From Methylophaga sp. (GTDB taxonomy: Bacteria > Pseudomonadota > Gammaproteobacteria > Nitrosococcales > Methylophagaceae): 7,540 nucleotides of DNA. How positions within the stretch are numbered: position 1 is the first letter of the stretch; each line of letters begins with the position of its first letter. Shown one piece after another: positions 6,936 through 7,540 of this stretch. The notes beneath the pieces are model-generated. The model was not told the origin of the DNA and did no database searches. It worked only from the letters and a program-made list of their open reading frames with translations. The DNA is taken from assembly GCA_007117275.1 (NCBI GenBank), contig SKGV01000012.1:1-7540 (forward strand). The letters run 5' to 3'. The translations under genes were made by a program, and so were the position numbers.

Positions 6936-7310
6936 TCAAGCCTGTTTCATATATCCAGATAATAGAACTGTCTGCATCGCTGCGAAGCCGACGAGCAAAC
7001 CCGTTGCGGTAAGTTCCAATACCGCAAAGCCAACAGCAAACATGGCTATGGTTAGCATCCATCGTTCGACAATACATCTGTATGCACCGCTGAGATTGTC
7101 CATTGGACTGACACCCGCTTTTTGGGCTGTTCTCAGCAAATGCCATTTCAGCAGCAGCGTGTTAGAAACACTGATTAAGCCGCCGAAGCAAACGGCCGTG
7201 GCAAGCTCCTTGCCACCTAACCAGAAAACACCTGCCAAGATAATCAGCAACACGATGCACTGTGTCTTTAACAGCTGATTTACCGGACTAACTCTGGTGA
7301 GCTGCTCCAT
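6936..7310 (-). CDS. atpI: ATP synthase assembly protein I
   Basis: AtpI is a small membrane protein encoded first in most atp operons. It helps assemble the c ring and is not part of the finished enzyme. The 124-residue product has four likely membrane helices (about 14-32, 36-56, 83-101, 103-120) with a basic loop between the second and third (KWHLLRTAQKAG, 55-66), matching the family layout. Sequence conservation in this family is low, so the call rests on size, topology, the GLISVSNTLLLKW region and its place before atpB, 8 bp away. The start ATG has only a poor Shine-Dalgarno (GGAT, four bases away), which suggests low expression, normal for this gene. Confidence 0.92.
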   Translation of the reverse strand: MEQLTRVSPVNQLLKTQCIVLLIILAGVFWLGGKELATAVCFGGLISVSNTLLLKWHLLRTAQKAGVSPMDNLSGAYRCIVERWMLTIAMFAVGFAVLELTATGLLVGFAAMQTVLLSGYMKQA

Positions 7311-7325
7311 TTTTATCCGTTCGTG

Positions 7326-7343
7326 CTTGAGTTTTACCTCAAG
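7326..7343 (-). other. Hairpin in the atp leader RNA
   Basis: CTTGAG (7326-7331) and CTCAAG (7338-7343) are perfect six-base inverted arms around a six-base loop. They fall between the predicted transcription start (about 7348) and the atpI start, so the mRNA would begin almost directly with this stem. A hairpin close to the 5' end can protect an mRNA from decay; that role is inference. Confidence 0.5.
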
Positions 7344-7354
7344 AAAAATGGAAA

Positions 7355-7384
7355 ATTATATAGACCGAGGATTCACAAGGTCAA
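7355..7384 (-). promoter_or_regulatory. Sigma70-type promoter of the atp operon
   Basis: On the minus strand, TTGACC (7384-7379) and TATAAT (7360-7355) are separated by 18 bp: a -35 box with five of six consensus bases and a perfect -10 box. The expected start of transcription is near 7348, giving a leader of about 38 nt. Upstream of the -35 box (7385-7410) is an A-rich stretch (AACAAACAAAAAGC on this strand) that resembles an UP element. It is the only strong promoter I see ahead of the operon. Confidence 0.82.
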
Positions 7385-7420
7385 CGAATATCTTGCTTTT
7401 TGTTTGTTATGGTCACAAGG
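7373..7420. repeat. Direct repeat TCACAAGG flanking the promoter upstream part
   Basis: The octamer TCACAAGG occurs at 7373-7380 (within the spacer, touching the -35 box) and at 7413-7420, exactly 40 bp apart, about four helical turns. Such spacing would place two bound proteins on the same face of the DNA. The repeat is seen; a regulator is only a guess, and chance is possible. Confidence 0.35.
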
Positions 7421-7431
7421 AATTGGAGCGT

Positions 7432-7451
7432 GCCTCATAGCTGGCTGAGGC
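7432..7451. promoter_or_regulatory. Inverted repeat GCCTCA-N8-TGAGGC, possible operator
   Basis: Perfect six-base arms at 7432-7437 and 7446-7451 around eight bases, in the shared region between the atp promoter and the divergent gene. It lies about 50 bp upstream of the atp -35 box and 18 bp before the divergent Shine-Dalgarno. It could bind a dimeric regulator or fold as a hairpin in the divergent leader RNA. I do not recognise it as a known operator. Confidence 0.35.
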
Positions 7452-7482
7452 CTGGCAAGGGATGAAACAAGGTGATAACTTA

Positions 7483-7540
7483 ATGAATGAGCGACCTCAA
7501 TGGTTGTGCTCGTCTCCAAGATTGCAATGCCTGACGAGAA
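7483..7540 (+). CDS. Start of a divergent gene, product unknown (partial)
   Basis: An ATG at 7483 is preceded, eight bases away, by AAGGTG (7469-7474), a good Shine-Dalgarno, and the frame stays open to the end of the window. The visible 19 residues, MNERPQWLCSSPRLQCLTR, are too few to identify. An in-frame stop at 7438-7440 limits the start to 7462 or 7483; the ATG at 7462 has AAGG right against it with no spacer, so 7483 is preferred. The gene points away from atpI. Because gidB-parA-parB often precede atpI on the same strand, a divergent neighbour is a different arrangement. It remains possible that this is a chance frame. Confidence 0.45.
   Translation, partial: MNERPQWLCSSPRLQCLTR

Noticed and set aside
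7373..7540. Minus-strand open frame of about 55 codons upstream of atpI
   Set aside because: It covers the -35 region, has no Shine-Dalgarno before its internal ATG, and shows no likeness to the ParB C-terminus or another known protein.

Overview
The window holds one complete F1Fo ATP synthase (atp/unc) operon, read entirely from the minus strand, so transcription runs from high to low coordinates. Gene order is atpI-atpB-atpE-atpF-atpH-atpA-atpG-atpD-atpC, the classic proteobacterial arrangement. The proteins are very close to the Escherichia coli subunits: alpha has 513 residues, delta 177, b 156, gamma 288, beta 458, and beta keeps the intact DELSEED loop. This points to a gammaproteobacterium. 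Mixed base composition, an a subunit about 30 residues longer than in E. coli, and no recognisable parB or gidB (rsmG) remnant just upstream suggest a non-enteric, free-living lineage. I cannot name a genus from sequence alone.

Right end (about 7311-7540): an intergenic control region. A strong sigma70-type promoter (TTGACC, 18-bp spacer, TATAAT) faces the operon and gives a leader of roughly 38 nt with a small hairpin ahead of atpI. On the other strand a good Shine-Dalgarno and ATG at 7483 start a divergent gene that runs off the window and that I cannot identify. Between the two lie an inverted repeat and a direct repeat that could be regulatory.

Middle (339-7310): nine genes with gaps of 8 to 64 bp. 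AtpI is the assembly helper. AtpB (a), AtpE (c ring) and AtpF (b) form the membrane Fo motor. AtpH (delta) joins the stator to the head. AtpA, AtpG, AtpD and AtpC (alpha, gamma, beta, epsilon) form the F1 catalytic part. All key residues I looked for are present, and the c subunit looks proton-type. No gene is broken. The atpE start has a near-ideal Shine-Dalgarno downstream of a U-rich stretch, as expected for the subunit needed in most copies. The atpG-atpD gap carries a small hairpin.

Left end (1-338): no gene. A GC-rich hairpin with eight Ts ends the operon at about 292-317. Directly beyond it is a non-coding tandem repeat with a 159-bp period, about 1.8 copies visible and probably continuing left. 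It is built around CTCTGTG-type octamers with an inverted copy that can form a long hairpin. This repeat is the least ordinary part of the window; the operon is conventional and I see no sign of a new multi-gene system.
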